From: Psychrobacillus sp032154225 | GTDB lineage: Bacteria; Bacillota; Bacilli; Bacillales_A; Planococcaceae | NCBI RefSeq assembly: GCF_032154225.1 | Contig: NZ_JALDYF010000018.1 | Span: 16,721 to 80,720, forward strand | DNA length: 64,000 bases | Reading direction: 5' to 3' | In this document: piece after piece, positions 34,132 through 43,220 of the stretch | How positions within the stretch are numbered: the stretch's first letter is position 1 | Layout: every line of letters starts with the position of its first letter | Notes under the pieces: generated by a model | Told to the model about the DNA's origin: nothing | Databases searched by the model: none | What the model saw: only the letters and a program-made list of their open reading frames with translations | Made by a program: the position numbers and the translations under genes

Positions 34132-35288
34132 TATTCACCTCTTTCCACCGTTTCGATAATATCTACACCACGAGCTGCCATTTCTTTCATATATAATTCC
34201 CCTGGAATAATAAGCTCTGGTGGATAGACGCCACGTTTTGTAATAACACCATTACCAATCATTTGCGCCACAATTGAAATTGTATTCGCCGTTGCTCTTG
34301 CCATTGCAGTCTCTCCAGAACGCTTATCTTTCTTCGTCGCCATCTCATAGGAGTACGTAATATTTTCTCCATCTTTCATTCCTGTTACGATTACTCGCAA
34401 TAAAACAGCATCTTCTTTATCACCAAGTAGTAACTTCGGAGTTAGCACTTCTTTTAAAACGTCGCGTGCCTTGACCATATTTCCGTTTACATTCACAATC
34501 GTTTTTTTATTCGTTAACCCTAAATCTACGAGCAATTTAAATTTATCTGCATGCCCTTTATATCGAATTGTTTTATATTCTAATGTGTCGATATTCGGAA
34601 ATGATTTCGGTAATGTCGATGTTCCTCCAGCTGTATGAAACGCTTCTAATTCACCATACTCCGGGAAGAAAATCGGTTCAATTTCAGATAATGACTCCAC
34701 TTCGATTAGCTTTCCGTCCCGAATAACATGCGAAGCGTCTGTATAATGATCAAATACTCCTTCTAATGAAAATACGATATTGTATTGAAAAACCCCCTCC
34801 GGCTCAACAGGTATACCACCAACGTATAAATGGATGCCGGAAACTTTATCTAACTTGCTTGCACCGTGACCTGCCAAAATATTAATCATGCCAGGAGCAA
34901 CTCCTAAATCCGGAATGAGCGTTACACCTTTTTCTTTCGCCTTTTCTTCCAATGAAAGTACAGCATCCGTTGCACCACCTATATGACCGCCTAAATCGAT
35001 GGAATGCACGCCCGTTTCTACTGCTAACTTCGCAATTTTTTCATTAAATGAATAAAACAAAGCATTTATGACTACATCCACTTGCTTCATAATAGCTATT
35101 ATTTCTTTGTCCTCATTTGCATCTAGTCGCAAAACCTCAATCTTTGCATTTTGAAGTTTTTCTTTAAACATGTTCGCTTGTCCGACGTCTAAATCACATA
35201 ATAAAACCTTTTCTACATTCGGACTTAATACTAAATCACGAGCTGCTTCTTTTCCCATTAAACCTGCACCTAATACTGCTACTTTCAT
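34131..35288 (-). CDS. lysDH: L-lysine 6-dehydrogenase (saccharopine dehydrogenase family)
   Basis: The 385-residue protein has an N-terminal Rossmann domain (VAVLGAGLMGKEAARDLV, residues 3-20), the motif HSIDLGGHIGGATDAVLSL, LIPDLGVAPGMINILAGHGASKL, IPVEPEGVFQYNIVFSLEGVFDHYTD, and the C-terminal ATANTISIVAQMIGNGVITKRGVYPPE. I recognise this as very close to the Geobacillus lysine 6-dehydrogenase sequence, which converts L-lysine with NAD+ to 2-aminoadipate 6-semialdehyde and ammonia (then cyclised). It is preceded by an aldehyde dehydrogenase gene that can take the semialdehyde further and followed by an acyl-CoA dehydrogenase. RBS AAAGGGGATG precedes the start. The assignment is by sequence memory plus context. 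Confidence 0.9.
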   Translation of the reverse strand: MKVAVLGAGLMGKEAARDLVLSPNVEKVLLCDLDVGQANMFKEKLQNAKIEVLRLDANEDKEIIAIMKQVDVVINALFYSFNEKIAKLAVETGVHSIDLGGHIGGATDAVLSLEEKAKEKGVTLIPDLGVAPGMINILAGHGASKLDKVSGIHLYVGGIPVEPEGVFQYNIVFSLEGVFDHYTDASHVIRDGKLIEVESLSEIEPIFFPEYGELEAFHTAGGTSTLPKSFPNIDTLEYKTIRYKGHADKFKLLVDLGLTNKKTIVNVNGNMVKARDVLKEVLTPKLLLGDKEDAVLLRVIVTGMKDGENITYSYEMATKKDKRSGETAMARATANTISIVAQMIGNGVITKRGVYPPELIIPGELYMKEMAARGVDIIETVERGE

Positions 35289-35312
35289 AAACCCATCCCC
35301 TTTGTTTACAAA

Positions 35313-36791
35313 TTATTCTGTATCTATTTGCGCACGTTGCAGCTTACCACTAAAATCTACATAAATACTTTTCCACTCTGTATACACATCAAGTGCCGCA
35401 ACACCCGAATCTCTGTGACCATTTCCCGTACCTTTCGTTCCGCCAAAAGGTAAATGAATTTCTGCACCCGTTGTTCCAGCGTTCACGTATACAATTCCTG
35501 TATCCAAATCGCGTTGCGCACGGAAGATTTTATTCACATCACGTGAAAAAATAGAACTAGAAAGTCCAAATTTCACTCCATTATTCACTTCAATCGCTTC
35601 CTCCAAGGAACTTACTTCAATGAGTGAAACAACTGGTCCAAAAATTTCTTCTTGAGCAATTCTCATATTCGATGTCACATTCGTAAATAGGGTGGGAGCA
35701 TAATAATTTCCTTTGGAAAGATTCCCTTCACTCAATACTTCACCACCAACGAGAAGCTGTGCACCTTCTTCTTGTCCAATTTGCGTGTACGCATGAATTT
35801 TTTCTAGTGCCTGTTTATTTATTACGGGACCGATTTTGACTGTTTCATCTAAACCATCACCAATCGTTAACTTTTTCATCTGCGCCAATAGCATTGTTTC
35901 TAACTCTTCCTTTACATCTTTATGCACGATCACCCGACTACATGCCGTACAACGTTGACCAGCTGTTCCAAATGCACTCCATAAAATTCCTTCTACTGCG
36001 AGTGGTAAATCTGCATCATCCATGACAATCACTGCATTTTTCCCACCCATTTCAAGCGAAACTTTCTTTAAATGGCGCCCTCCCAGTTCAGCAACTTTAC
36101 TCCCCGTTTCCGTTGAGCCTGTAAACGAAATCACTTTCACATGTGGGTGTTCAATCATCGACGTCCCAACTTCTGAGCCAGAACCAAATACAATATTTGC
36201 AACACCATTAGGAAGTCCCGCTTCTTCAAAAATTTTCGCCATTTCATAAGCCATCATTGGAGTTTCCGTTGCTGGTTTCCAAATAAATGCATTGCCCGCC
36301 ACGATTGCCGGAAACGATTTCCACGTCGCAATTGCTATTGGGAAATTCCAAGGTGTAATAAGCCCGACTACTCCAATAGGTGCACGAACACTCATTGCAA
36401 ATTTATCTGCAAGCTCAGAAGGTGTAGTTTCTCCGAATAATCGTCGACCTTCTCCAGCCATGTAAAATGCCATATCAATTCCTTCTTGCACTTCTCCTCT
36501 GCCTTCTTCAATCACTTTTCCCATTTCTTTTGTCAACACTTGTGCAAGATGCTCTTTCTTTTCTTTCATAATTCTTCCTATTTCATATAAATAATCCGCA
36601 CGTTTAGGAGCTGGAACGAGTGCCCATTTCTTTTGCGCTTTTACCGCTGCTTCTACAGCTAGATTTACATCCTCTGTTGATGACATTCTAACTTGCGCTA
36701 ATTGCTCCCCATTCGCTGGATTCAACACTGCTTTGTATTCTACATCCCCAACGTCTCGCCATTTTCCATCGATAAAATTTGTTAACTTCAT
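35313..36791 (-). CDS. Aldehyde dehydrogenase, probable 2-aminoadipate semialdehyde dehydrogenase
   Basis: The 492-residue NAD(P)-dependent aldehyde dehydrogenase has the catalytic Glu of VSLEMGGKNAVIVMDDAD and the catalytic Cys of FGTAGQRCTACSRVIVH, plus ITPWNFPIAIATWKSFPAI, ISFTGSTETGSKVA and EEIFGPVVSLIEV. It begins MKLTNFIDGKW with the start at ATG 36791, 8 bases after AAAGAGG. In this operon it is the first gene and would oxidise 2-aminoadipate 6-semialdehyde (from lysine dehydrogenase) to 2-aminoadipate; that substrate is inferred from the neighbours, since the protein family alone is not specific. The following gene is 24 bases away. Confidence 0.88.
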   Translation of the reverse strand: MKLTNFIDGKWRDVGDVEYKAVLNPANGEQLAQVRMSSTEDVNLAVEAAVKAQKKWALVPAPKRADYLYEIGRIMKEKKEHLAQVLTKEMGKVIEEGRGEVQEGIDMAFYMAGEGRRLFGETTPSELADKFAMSVRAPIGVVGLITPWNFPIAIATWKSFPAIVAGNAFIWKPATETPMMAYEMAKIFEEAGLPNGVANIVFGSGSEVGTSMIEHPHVKVISFTGSTETGSKVAELGGRHLKKVSLEMGGKNAVIVMDDADLPLAVEGILWSAFGTAGQRCTACSRVIVHKDVKEELETMLLAQMKKLTIGDGLDETVKIGPVINKQALEKIHAYTQIGQEEGAQLLVGGEVLSEGNLSKGNYYAPTLFTNVTSNMRIAQEEIFGPVVSLIEVSSLEEAIEVNNGVKFGLSSSIFSRDVNKIFRAQRDLDTGIVYVNAGTTGAEIHLPFGGTKGTGNGHRDSGVAALDVYTEWKSIYVDFSGKLQRAQIDTE

Positions 36792-36971
36792 TTGCTCAAC
36801 CTCTTTCTTCAATTAATAATTCGTAAAATGAAAACGCTTCCATTACTAATAAATTCTATAATTCTTTCAGAATACCTTTAAATTTTTTTAATAATTTTGA
36901 AACTTTAAAATGAAACTTTTTATTCTCTTTTTCGTATAGATGAATAATACAAATTTAGGAGGAACCTAAAC

Positions 36972-37772
36972 ATGAAAAATCACGAAATTGACTACAAATT
37001 ACACGGCGATGATATGCAATTTGTAGAGATTGAATTAGATCCACAAGAAACAGTCGTAGCAGAAGCTGGAAGCTTAATGATGATGGAAGACGGCATCTCT
37101 ATGGAAACTATTTTTGGAGATGGCTCAAACGGTAGTTCGGCTAGTGGCATTATGGGCAAATTAATGGGTGCAGGTAAGCGTATGTTAACTGGAGAAAGTT
37201 TATTCATGACAACGTTCACGAATACTGGAAGTGGGAAAAGGCATGTGTATTTTGCGTCACCATACCCTGGAAAAATTATTCCTATGGATTTAAGCCAGTA
37301 CCGCGGCAAAATTATTTGTCAAAAAGATGCTTTTTTAGCTGCCGCTAAAGGAGTTTCTGTCGGAATTGAGTTCCAACGTAAGCTCGGAGCTGGATTTTTC
37401 GGTGGAGAAGGTTTCATTATGCAAAAGCTAGAAGGCGATGGTCTTGCTTTTGTTCATGCAGGTGGAACTATTCATCGAAAAAGCTTACAACAAGGAGAAG
37501 TTTTACGCGTGGACACTGGCTGTTTAGTAGCTATGACTTCTGATGTAGAATACAATATCGAAATGGTAAAAGGCGTAAAAACAGCTTTATTTGGTGGAGA
37601 AGGCTTATTCTTCGCTACTTTACGTGGTCCAGGTACTGTATGGATTCAATCACTACCATTTAGTCGATTAGCAAGCCGTGTATTCGCAGCTGCTCCGCAA
37701 ACTCCAGGGGGCAGATCTTCTGACGAAGGAAGTGTAGTAGGCGGACTGTTTAATATGCTTGGCGGAAAATAA
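36972..37772 (+). CDS. AIM24/TIGR00266 family protein
   Basis: The 266-residue protein is beta-rich with the TIGR00266 pattern: IELDPQETVVAEAGSLMMMEDGI, LMGAGKRMLTGESLFMTTFTN, ASPYPGKIIPMDLSQYRG, LSFLAAAKGVSVGIEFQRKLGAGFFGGEGFIMQKLEGDG-like central part, and LFGGEGLFFATLRGPGTVWIQSLPFSRLA. The family is related to yeast mitochondrial AIM24; its bacterial function is unknown. RBS TTAGGAGGA, 8 bases before the ATG. It is divergent from the lysine operon and ends in a strong terminator, so it is monocistronic. Confidence 0.88.
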   Translation: MKNHEIDYKLHGDDMQFVEIELDPQETVVAEAGSLMMMEDGISMETIFGDGSNGSSASGIMGKLMGAGKRMLTGESLFMTTFTNTGSGKRHVYFASPYPGKIIPMDLSQYRGKIICQKDAFLAAAKGVSVGIEFQRKLGAGFFGGEGFIMQKLEGDGLAFVHAGGTIHRKSLQQGEVLRVDTGCLVAMTSDVEYNIEMVKGVKTALFGGEGLFFATLRGPGTVWIQSLPFSRLASRVFAAAPQTPGGRSSDEGSVVGGLFNMLGGK

Positions 37773-37781
37773 CATACAGGT

Positions 37782-37814
37782 GAGGGTACTTTCAAATCAA
37801 CTGAAAGTACCCTC
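37782..37814 (+). terminator. Terminator of the AIM24-like gene
   Basis: Perfect 13-base stem gagggtactttca (37782-37794) with tgaaagtaccctc (37802-37814) followed by TTCATT. Confidence 0.85.
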
Positions 37815-37838
37815 TTCATTATTTATTACATGTATGTA

Positions 37839-38974
37839 CTATTTTTTCTCATTATATTGATCGCGTATTACGATAAACTTTTCCACGTTACCAATAAACA
37901 GCTTCGTTAATATTGGATCAAATTGTTTTCCTTTCTGCTCCAACATATACTTTAAAATTTCCTCTATTGGCCATGCCTTTTTGTATACACGGTCGCTTCC
38001 TAAAGCATCAAAAACGCCCGCTATTGCTGTAATACGACCGAAATCTCTCCACTAATCCCATTCGGATAGCCAGTACCATCCCACTTTTCATGATGTTTAT
38101 GCGCAATAATAGCAGCAGCCCGCAATAATTCTCGTCTCGAATGTGTAAATACGTTGTAGCCAATTACAGCATGCTACTTCATGATTTCATATTCTTCATC
38201 TGTTAACTTACCCGGTTTTAGAAGAATACTATCAGGAGTAGCCACCTTGCCAATGTCATGCATAGGAGAAGCACGTTTTAGAAGTAATGCATCTTCTTTA
38301 GGCAAGCCTGCTAAAGTAGCTAATAAATAGGAATATTTCGCTACTCTCTTGACATGGTTACCTGTCTCTTGGGAACGACTTTCCCCTATCTCTCCAATCG
38401 TTTCAATCATCTCTTTTTGCGTTTCTAATAGTTCGCCCCATAAAACGGATGATTCTAATGATTTACCGACATAAGAAGCAGCGAGAGACAAAGTTTCACA
38501 ATCCTTCTCGTTAAACTTCTCACTAGCCGTCATTTTATTGATAGCTTGAAAAGCACCTAATACTTCTCCTTTTGTGTTGTAAAAAGGAATACATAAAATG
38601 GAGCGAGTTCGATAGCCTGTTTCTTGATCTACCTCTTGGTTAAAACGAACATCCAAGTATGCTTCCTCCACCACAACTACTTTTTGTGTAGAAACACAAT
38701 ATCCAATTAATCCTCTATCCGCTGGGACAGTTATTTTTTCTATCCCATGAGCAACTACTGTCCAAATGTTTTTTCTAATTGGTCATGCAACCAAACAGTA
38801 CAACGATCAGCAAAAACAAGTTATTTTCCTAAATCAGCCATTTTCATTAATACTTTTTCAAGATCTGTTTCTCCTGAAAATTTGTGATATATAGTTAAAA
38901 ATAATTGTAAGAATCTCATTTGGTTCTAAGTGTTCTAATTCATTTAGAGTAACTAGTCCCCTGTTTTCTAACAT
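37839..38974 (-). pseudogene. GAF-HD-GYP phosphodiesterase, multiply disrupted
   Basis: From an ATG at 38974 with a good AAGGGGA site the reverse strand reads MLENRGLVTLNELEHLEPNE, then a GAF domain in pieces (SGETDLEKVLMKMADLGK, TVVAHGIEKITVPADRGLIGYCVS, GYRTRSILCIPFYNTKGEVLGAFQAIN) and an HD-GYP domain (GNHVKRVAKYSYLLATLAGL, MHDIGKVATPDSILLKPG, HHEKWDGTGYPNG, AGVFDALGSDRVYKKAW). Frame changes occur near 38045, 38770 (A6 run) and 38870, and at least two Gln codons appear as stops (TAG near 38173, TAA near 38820). The HD pair and GYP motif survive, showing the ancestor was probably active on c-di-GMP. The damage is too much for sequencing error. It ends near the convergent AIM24-like gene. 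Confidence 0.85.
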
Positions 38975-39061
38975 AATAGTTCCCCTTCCTAAAAATGGTT
39001 GTATGATATCAGTAGCATGTAATTTATCATTTTTCCCTAAAACTAAATTGTATATTTCCTC

Positions 39062-39090
39062 TTGTACAATCCTACTAGTCGTGTTAATAT
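39062..39090 (+). promoter_or_regulatory. Possible promoter of the met operon
   Basis: TTGTAC (39062-39067), 17-base spacer and TAATAT (39085-39090), 37 bases before the riboswitch. Only a fair match to sigma-A consensus. Confidence 0.4.
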
Positions 39091-39126
39091 TCTAATAATT
39101 GTTATTTTCTAATAATTGAATATTTA

Positions 39127-39231
39127 TTCTTATCAAGAGAGACGGAGGGATTGGCCCTACGATGTCTCAGCAACCGACCTCGTCAGGCAAGGTGCTAATT
39201 CCAATAGACGACATCGTCTAGTAGATGAGAA
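39127..39231 (+). promoter_or_regulatory. SAM-I riboswitch (S-box) aptamer
   Basis: The leader shows the S-box landmarks: tatcaagagagacggaggga after the P1 5' strand, ttggccct, gatgtctcagcaacc, and the closing arm gatgagaa that pairs with ttcttatc (39127-39134) to make P1. A rho-independent terminator follows at 39253. With SAM bound the terminator forms and metI-metC are turned off; without it an antiterminator forms. This is well established for the family. Confidence 0.95.
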
Positions 39232-39252
39232 GACTGACTTCACTAGTACTGA

Positions 39253-39280
39253 AGGCCTTCTTCTTATAGAAGGTCTTTTT
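39253..39280 (+). terminator. SAM riboswitch expression-platform terminator
   Basis: aggccttct (39253-39261) pairs with agaaggtct (39268-39276), followed by eight T. It ends 30 bases before the metI start. Confidence 0.9.
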
Positions 39281-39309
39281 TTTATTTTAATATGAAAAGG
39301 ATGAATCTA

Positions 39310-40431
39310 ATGACAAAGAGAAGCTTAGAAACCGAATTAGTACAATTAGGAAACCACAGTGATCCAAAAACAGGGGCAGTTAACCCACCTATTTACTTAT
39401 CCACAGCATATAAACATGATGGCCTCGGTCAATCTACAGGGTATGATTATACGCGAACAAAAAATCCGACAAGAGTTATTTTAGAAGGAGGTATTGCAAA
39501 ATTAGAAGGGGCAGATGCAGGGTTTGCCTGTAGTTCTGGCATGGCAGCAATTCAATTGATCCTATCCCTTTTCCGCTTTGGCGATGAAATTATTGCACCC
39601 GAAGATCTTTACGGTGGAACATACCGTTTATTTAACCAACATGCAGATGCTTATAATATCCGCACATCGTACGCAAAGTTTGAATCTATTGAAGAAATTG
39701 AAGCACTGCTAACAGAAAATACAAAAGCACTTTTTATCGAAACTCCGACGAATCCATTAATGCAAGAAATAGATATTAAGAAATACGCAACTTTAGCTGC
39801 CGAGCATAATCTACTACTCATTGTGGATAACACGTTTTTAACACCGTATTTACAACGCCCTATCGAACTTGGAGCACATATTGTTATCCACAGTGGCACC
39901 AAATATATCGGTGGACATAATGACGTCCTTGCTGGTCTTGTTGTATCCAAAGGAGAAAAGTTAAGTGAACAATTACAAGTAAATCATAATGCAGCTGGTG
40001 CAGTATTATCTCCCTTCGATTCTTGGTTATTAATCCGAGGGTTAAAAACACTTCATTTACGAATGAAACAACATGATGCGAATGCGAAACAAATAGTAGC
40101 GTTTTTGAAAAATGAGTCTGCTGTGAAAGATGTTCTATATTCTGGGACAGGTGGAATGCTTTCATTCCGCTTACAAAAAAGCGAGTGGGTTGGTCCGTTT
40201 TTAGAAGGTCTTCAACTAATCGTTTTCGCTGAAAGTCTTGGTGGGGTGGAAAGTTTCATCACATATCCAGCTACACAAACACATGCCGATATCCCTGAAG
40301 CAGAACGTTTGGCACGCGGAGTTGACAATAGTCTATTACGCTTTTCTGTTGGAGTGGAGGAAGCAGAGGACTTAATCGCCGATTTGCAACAAGTATTTGC
40401 TACATTAGAAAGCAGTGTGCTTTCCGTATGA
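39310..40431 (+). CDS. metI: Cystathionine gamma-synthase / O-acetylhomoserine thiolyase
   Basis: The 373-residue PLP enzyme of the Cys/Met metabolism family (same length as B. subtilis MetI) has YDYTRTKNPTRVILE, FACSSGMAAIQLIL, EDLYGGTYRLF, FIETPTNPLMQ, and the PLP-lysine motif HSGTKYIGGHNDVLAG, with GGVESFITYPATQTHA near the end. It forms cystathionine from O-acetylhomoserine and cysteine, or homocysteine with sulfide. Start at ATG 39310, 9 bases after AAAGG; the first in-frame ATG (39292) is too close to the terminator and has no ribosome binding site. It overlaps metC by 4 bases and is under control of the SAM riboswitch. Confidence 0.92.
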   Translation: MTKRSLETELVQLGNHSDPKTGAVNPPIYLSTAYKHDGLGQSTGYDYTRTKNPTRVILEGGIAKLEGADAGFACSSGMAAIQLILSLFRFGDEIIAPEDLYGGTYRLFNQHADAYNIRTSYAKFESIEEIEALLTENTKALFIETPTNPLMQEIDIKKYATLAAEHNLLLIVDNTFLTPYLQRPIELGAHIVIHSGTKYIGGHNDVLAGLVVSKGEKLSEQLQVNHNAAGAVLSPFDSWLLIRGLKTLHLRMKQHDANAKQIVAFLKNESAVKDVLYSGTGGMLSFRLQKSEWVGPFLEGLQLIVFAESLGGVESFITYPATQTHADIPEAERLARGVDNSLLRFSVGVEEAEDLIADLQQVFATLESSVLSV

Positions 40432-41594
40432 GTTACTCTAACGAACATTTAGAAACAAGCTTAATCACCGCTTCCACGCGCGGTGATTATGAGCAAAAAA
40501 CGGGCGCAGTAAACATGCCTATTTACTTATCATCTACATTTCATCAGTCCAACTTCGATAGCTTTGGACCATATGACTATAGTCGTTCTGGGAATCCAAC
40601 AAGAGACGCTTTAGAAAAAACGATTGCTGAACTGGAAGACGGAGCGAGAGGTCTTGCTTTCGCTTCTGGCATCGCAGCAATTTCTTCCGCTTTCATGCTG
40701 TTATCTGCAGGTGACCACTTAGTTATTACAGAAGATGTATATGGCGGTACATTCCGATTTGTTACAGAAATTTTGCCGGGGTTTGGCATTGAGCATACAT
40801 TTGTTGACCTATCTAATATAGAAGAAGTAGAAAATGCAATTAGACCAAATACAAAAGTCATTTACATTGAAACACCTTCTAATCCAAGACTAGGCATTAC
40901 GGATATACCGCAAATTGTAGCTCTTGCTAAAGCAAATAATTGCCTCACTTTTTTAGACAATACATTTATGACACCACTATATCAACGTCCACTTGATCTT
41001 GGTGTAGATCTTGTATTGCATAGTGCGACTAAATTTTTGTCTGGTCATAGTGATATTATCGCAGGTCTTGCTGTTGCGAAGGATGAGGAGCTGGGCAAAC
41101 GTTTAGCGTTCATTCAAAATTCGTTTGGTGCTATTTTAGGAGCACAAGATTCTTATTCTTTAATTCAAGGAATTAAAACAATGAGTGTACGATTTGAAAA
41201 ATCAGCAGAGTCCGCAATGAAAATTGCCGACTTTTTAAATGCCCATCCCTTAGTAGAGGAAGTATTTTATCCTGGCTTAGCTTCACATCCTGGCTATGAA
41301 GTTCATAAGAAACAAACAACTAGTTCAGGAGCTGTGCTATCATTCCGATTACCTACTAAAGCAACAGCAAAATCTTTTGTAGAAAATGTGCAAATACCTG
41401 TTTTTGCTGTAAGTTTAGGCGGTGTTGAATCCATTCTTTCACATCCTTCTCAAATGTCCCATGCAGCTATGCCGAAAGAAGAACGAGAAAAACGAGGAAT
41501 TACCGATGGGCTGCTCCGCCTTTCTGTTGGGCTGGAACATACCGATGATTTACTTGCAGATTTTGAGCAAGCACTTGAAATAGCAGCTACATGA
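40428..41594 (+). CDS. metC: Cystathionine beta-lyase
   Basis: The 388-residue PLP enzyme, close in length to B. subtilis MetC, has YDYSRSGNPTRDALEKTIAELE, FASGIAAISSAFMLL, EDVYGGTFRFV, IETPSNPRLGITDIPQI, and the lysine motif HSATKFLSGHSDIIAGLAV, and ends HAAMPKEEREKRGITDGLLRLSVGLE. It cleaves cystathionine to homocysteine, pyruvate and ammonia, completing transsulfuration from MetI. Its ATG overlaps the metI stop (ATGA), so translation is coupled. The metI/metC order after an S-box leader is the same as in B. subtilis, which supports both names. Confidence 0.92.
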   Translation: MSYSNEHLETSLITASTRGDYEQKTGAVNMPIYLSSTFHQSNFDSFGPYDYSRSGNPTRDALEKTIAELEDGARGLAFASGIAAISSAFMLLSAGDHLVITEDVYGGTFRFVTEILPGFGIEHTFVDLSNIEEVENAIRPNTKVIYIETPSNPRLGITDIPQIVALAKANNCLTFLDNTFMTPLYQRPLDLGVDLVLHSATKFLSGHSDIIAGLAVAKDEELGKRLAFIQNSFGAILGAQDSYSLIQGIKTMSVRFEKSAESAMKIADFLNAHPLVEEVFYPGLASHPGYEVHKKQTTSSGAVLSFRLPTKATAKSFVENVQIPVFAVSLGGVESILSHPSQMSHAAMPKEEREKRGITDGLLRLSVGLEHTDDLLADFEQALEIAAT

Positions 41595-41612
41595 ATGCAA
41601 AAATAGACAACT

Positions 41613-41662
41613 AAAAGCCTCAGCAAACTGAGTTAAACTCCACTCGGTTTGCTGAGGCTTTT
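41613..41662. terminator. Bidirectional terminator between metC and the GGDEF gene
   Basis: A 20-base stem (41613-41632 with 41643-41662; one wobble) flanked by A4 and T4, serving both converging genes. Confidence 0.9.
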
Positions 41663-41669
41663 CTATCTA

Positions 41670-42950
41670 TTACCCATTTTCATTATAATATTTATATTTG
41701 TTTCTCTCTTTTTTTGCCTGATAGAGTGCTTGATCTGCAATATTCATTAGCTTTTCTGAACTGTTTGCATGCTTTGGATATAGCGCAATACCGATACTGG
41801 ATGTAGAAATAACTTCTTTGCCATGGATCAAATAAGGATTGCTAAAACTAGCATGCATTCTTTTCACAATACCCTCTATTTTTTCCATATCAATATCTTT
41901 GATTAAAATAAGAAACTCATCCCCACCAATTCTTCCAACTACATCCTGATGACGAACATTTACTTTCATTCTTTTTGCAAACTCTACAAGTAACGAATCT
42001 CCTACTCCATGACCAAGTGAATCATTAACTTCCTTAAACTTATCCAAATCTAAGTATAGTAAAGCGAACTTTTCCTTTGAAAATTTTGCTAGTTCAATTG
42101 TTTCATCCAACTCTTCAATGAAGGCACTTCGATTAATGACTCCTGTCATTGGATCATAAGTCGCCATATAAGTTAGTTGATCCTCATAATACTTTCTTAC
42201 TGTGACATCTCGAAGAATGGCTTGGATAACAACCTCTCCTTCAAACTGTACAGGAAGTGCAATAATTTCTACCCAAATTTTCGTGCCATCCAATCTAACA
42301 AGTCGCTCAACTATCGGCGCCATTTTCACCATTTCTGCTTGTTCGAAAATACGATTCAAGTCATTTTGATTGTCCGGATTTGTTATTTCGATATAGTCCA
42401 ATATCGACTTGCCAATAATTTGATCTATGCTTTGTGCGCCAATCATTTTAACTGCTTCTATATTTGCAAAAGTCATCATCCCGTTATTTTGCACCAGAAT
42501 GGCATCAGGAGAATGTTCTACTAATACTCGATAACAATTTTCCGTAATTTCAAGCATTTGCTTCGTCTTTTTTTCTTCTGTAATATCTTTATACATTGCA
42601 ACTGCTAACACGTCTCCTTTATTTACCGCTCGGTAGGATGCCAGCACATCTTTAATAGTTCCATCCTTATGCTTACGCTTTGTCTCAAAATAAGGAATAC
42701 TCTCGCCGCTTTTTAATAGTTCCAACTGTTTTTCATGCTCTTTGGAAGTGAAATCATCCATGAAAAAAGGTATTTTTATTAAACCTTCTACTTCTTCTAG
42801 CCTCCAGCCTAATATTTCATATAAAGCAGGATTTGCTTGAATAATCGAACCGTCTTTCCTTAACATAAAAATAGCATCATTTGTATTCTCCCAGATCATC
42901 TTATATTCCTCTAACGTAGGAATTAGATCCACTTCATTATGCTCGTTCAT
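41670..42950 (-). CDS. PAS-PAS-GGDEF diguanylate cyclase
   Basis: The protein has two PAS/PAC units (about residues 15-130 and 140-255) and a C-terminal GGDEF domain (about 265-425). The GGDEF domain is intact: LYLDLDKFKEVNDSLGHGVGDSLL and the active site VGRIGGDEFLIL. Five residues before it is RHQD, an RxxD inhibitory site, so product feedback is expected. There is no membrane segment, so it senses a cytoplasmic signal. The start is uncertain: ATG 42950 lies 8 bases after GGAAGTGA, while ATG 42968 is a longer alternative. It would make c-di-GMP from two GTP. It converges with metC. Confidence 0.9.
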   Translation of the reverse strand: MNEHNEVDLIPTLEEYKMIWENTNDAIFMLRKDGSIIQANPALYEILGWRLEEVEGLIKIPFFMDDFTSKEHEKQLELLKSGESIPYFETKRKHKDGTIKDVLASYRAVNKGDVLAVAMYKDITEEKKTKQMLEITENCYRVLVEHSPDAILVQNNGMMTFANIEAVKMIGAQSIDQIIGKSILDYIEITNPDNQNDLNRIFEQAEMVKMAPIVERLVRLDGTKIWVEIIALPVQFEGEVVIQAILRDVTVRKYYEDQLTYMATYDPMTGVINRSAFIEELDETIELAKFSKEKFALLYLDLDKFKEVNDSLGHGVGDSLLVEFAKRMKVNVRHQDVVGRIGGDEFLILIKDIDMEKIEGIVKRMHASFSNPYLIHGKEVISTSSIGIALYPKHANSSEKLMNIADQALYQAKKERNKYKYYNENG

Positions 42951-43220
42951 TGAATTGTTCACTTCCATTCTCTTACCAATTCGCAAACTCTAATATGTAC
43001 ATTTTCCCTTCAAAAAAATTATCTCGAATTAAAGATATCATAATACATCTTTTTAAAAAGGTCAAACATATCATCCAATTCTCAGTTTACTATTTGCACT
43101 TAATTTTTATATTATCAAGCAAAATTCACAAAAAAACTCTTCGTATATTCCATTGTATTTTGCGGATAATAAATTTAAATACACGTTCCGTTAAACAAGC
43201 AAGGTCAGGAGGAACAGCTC

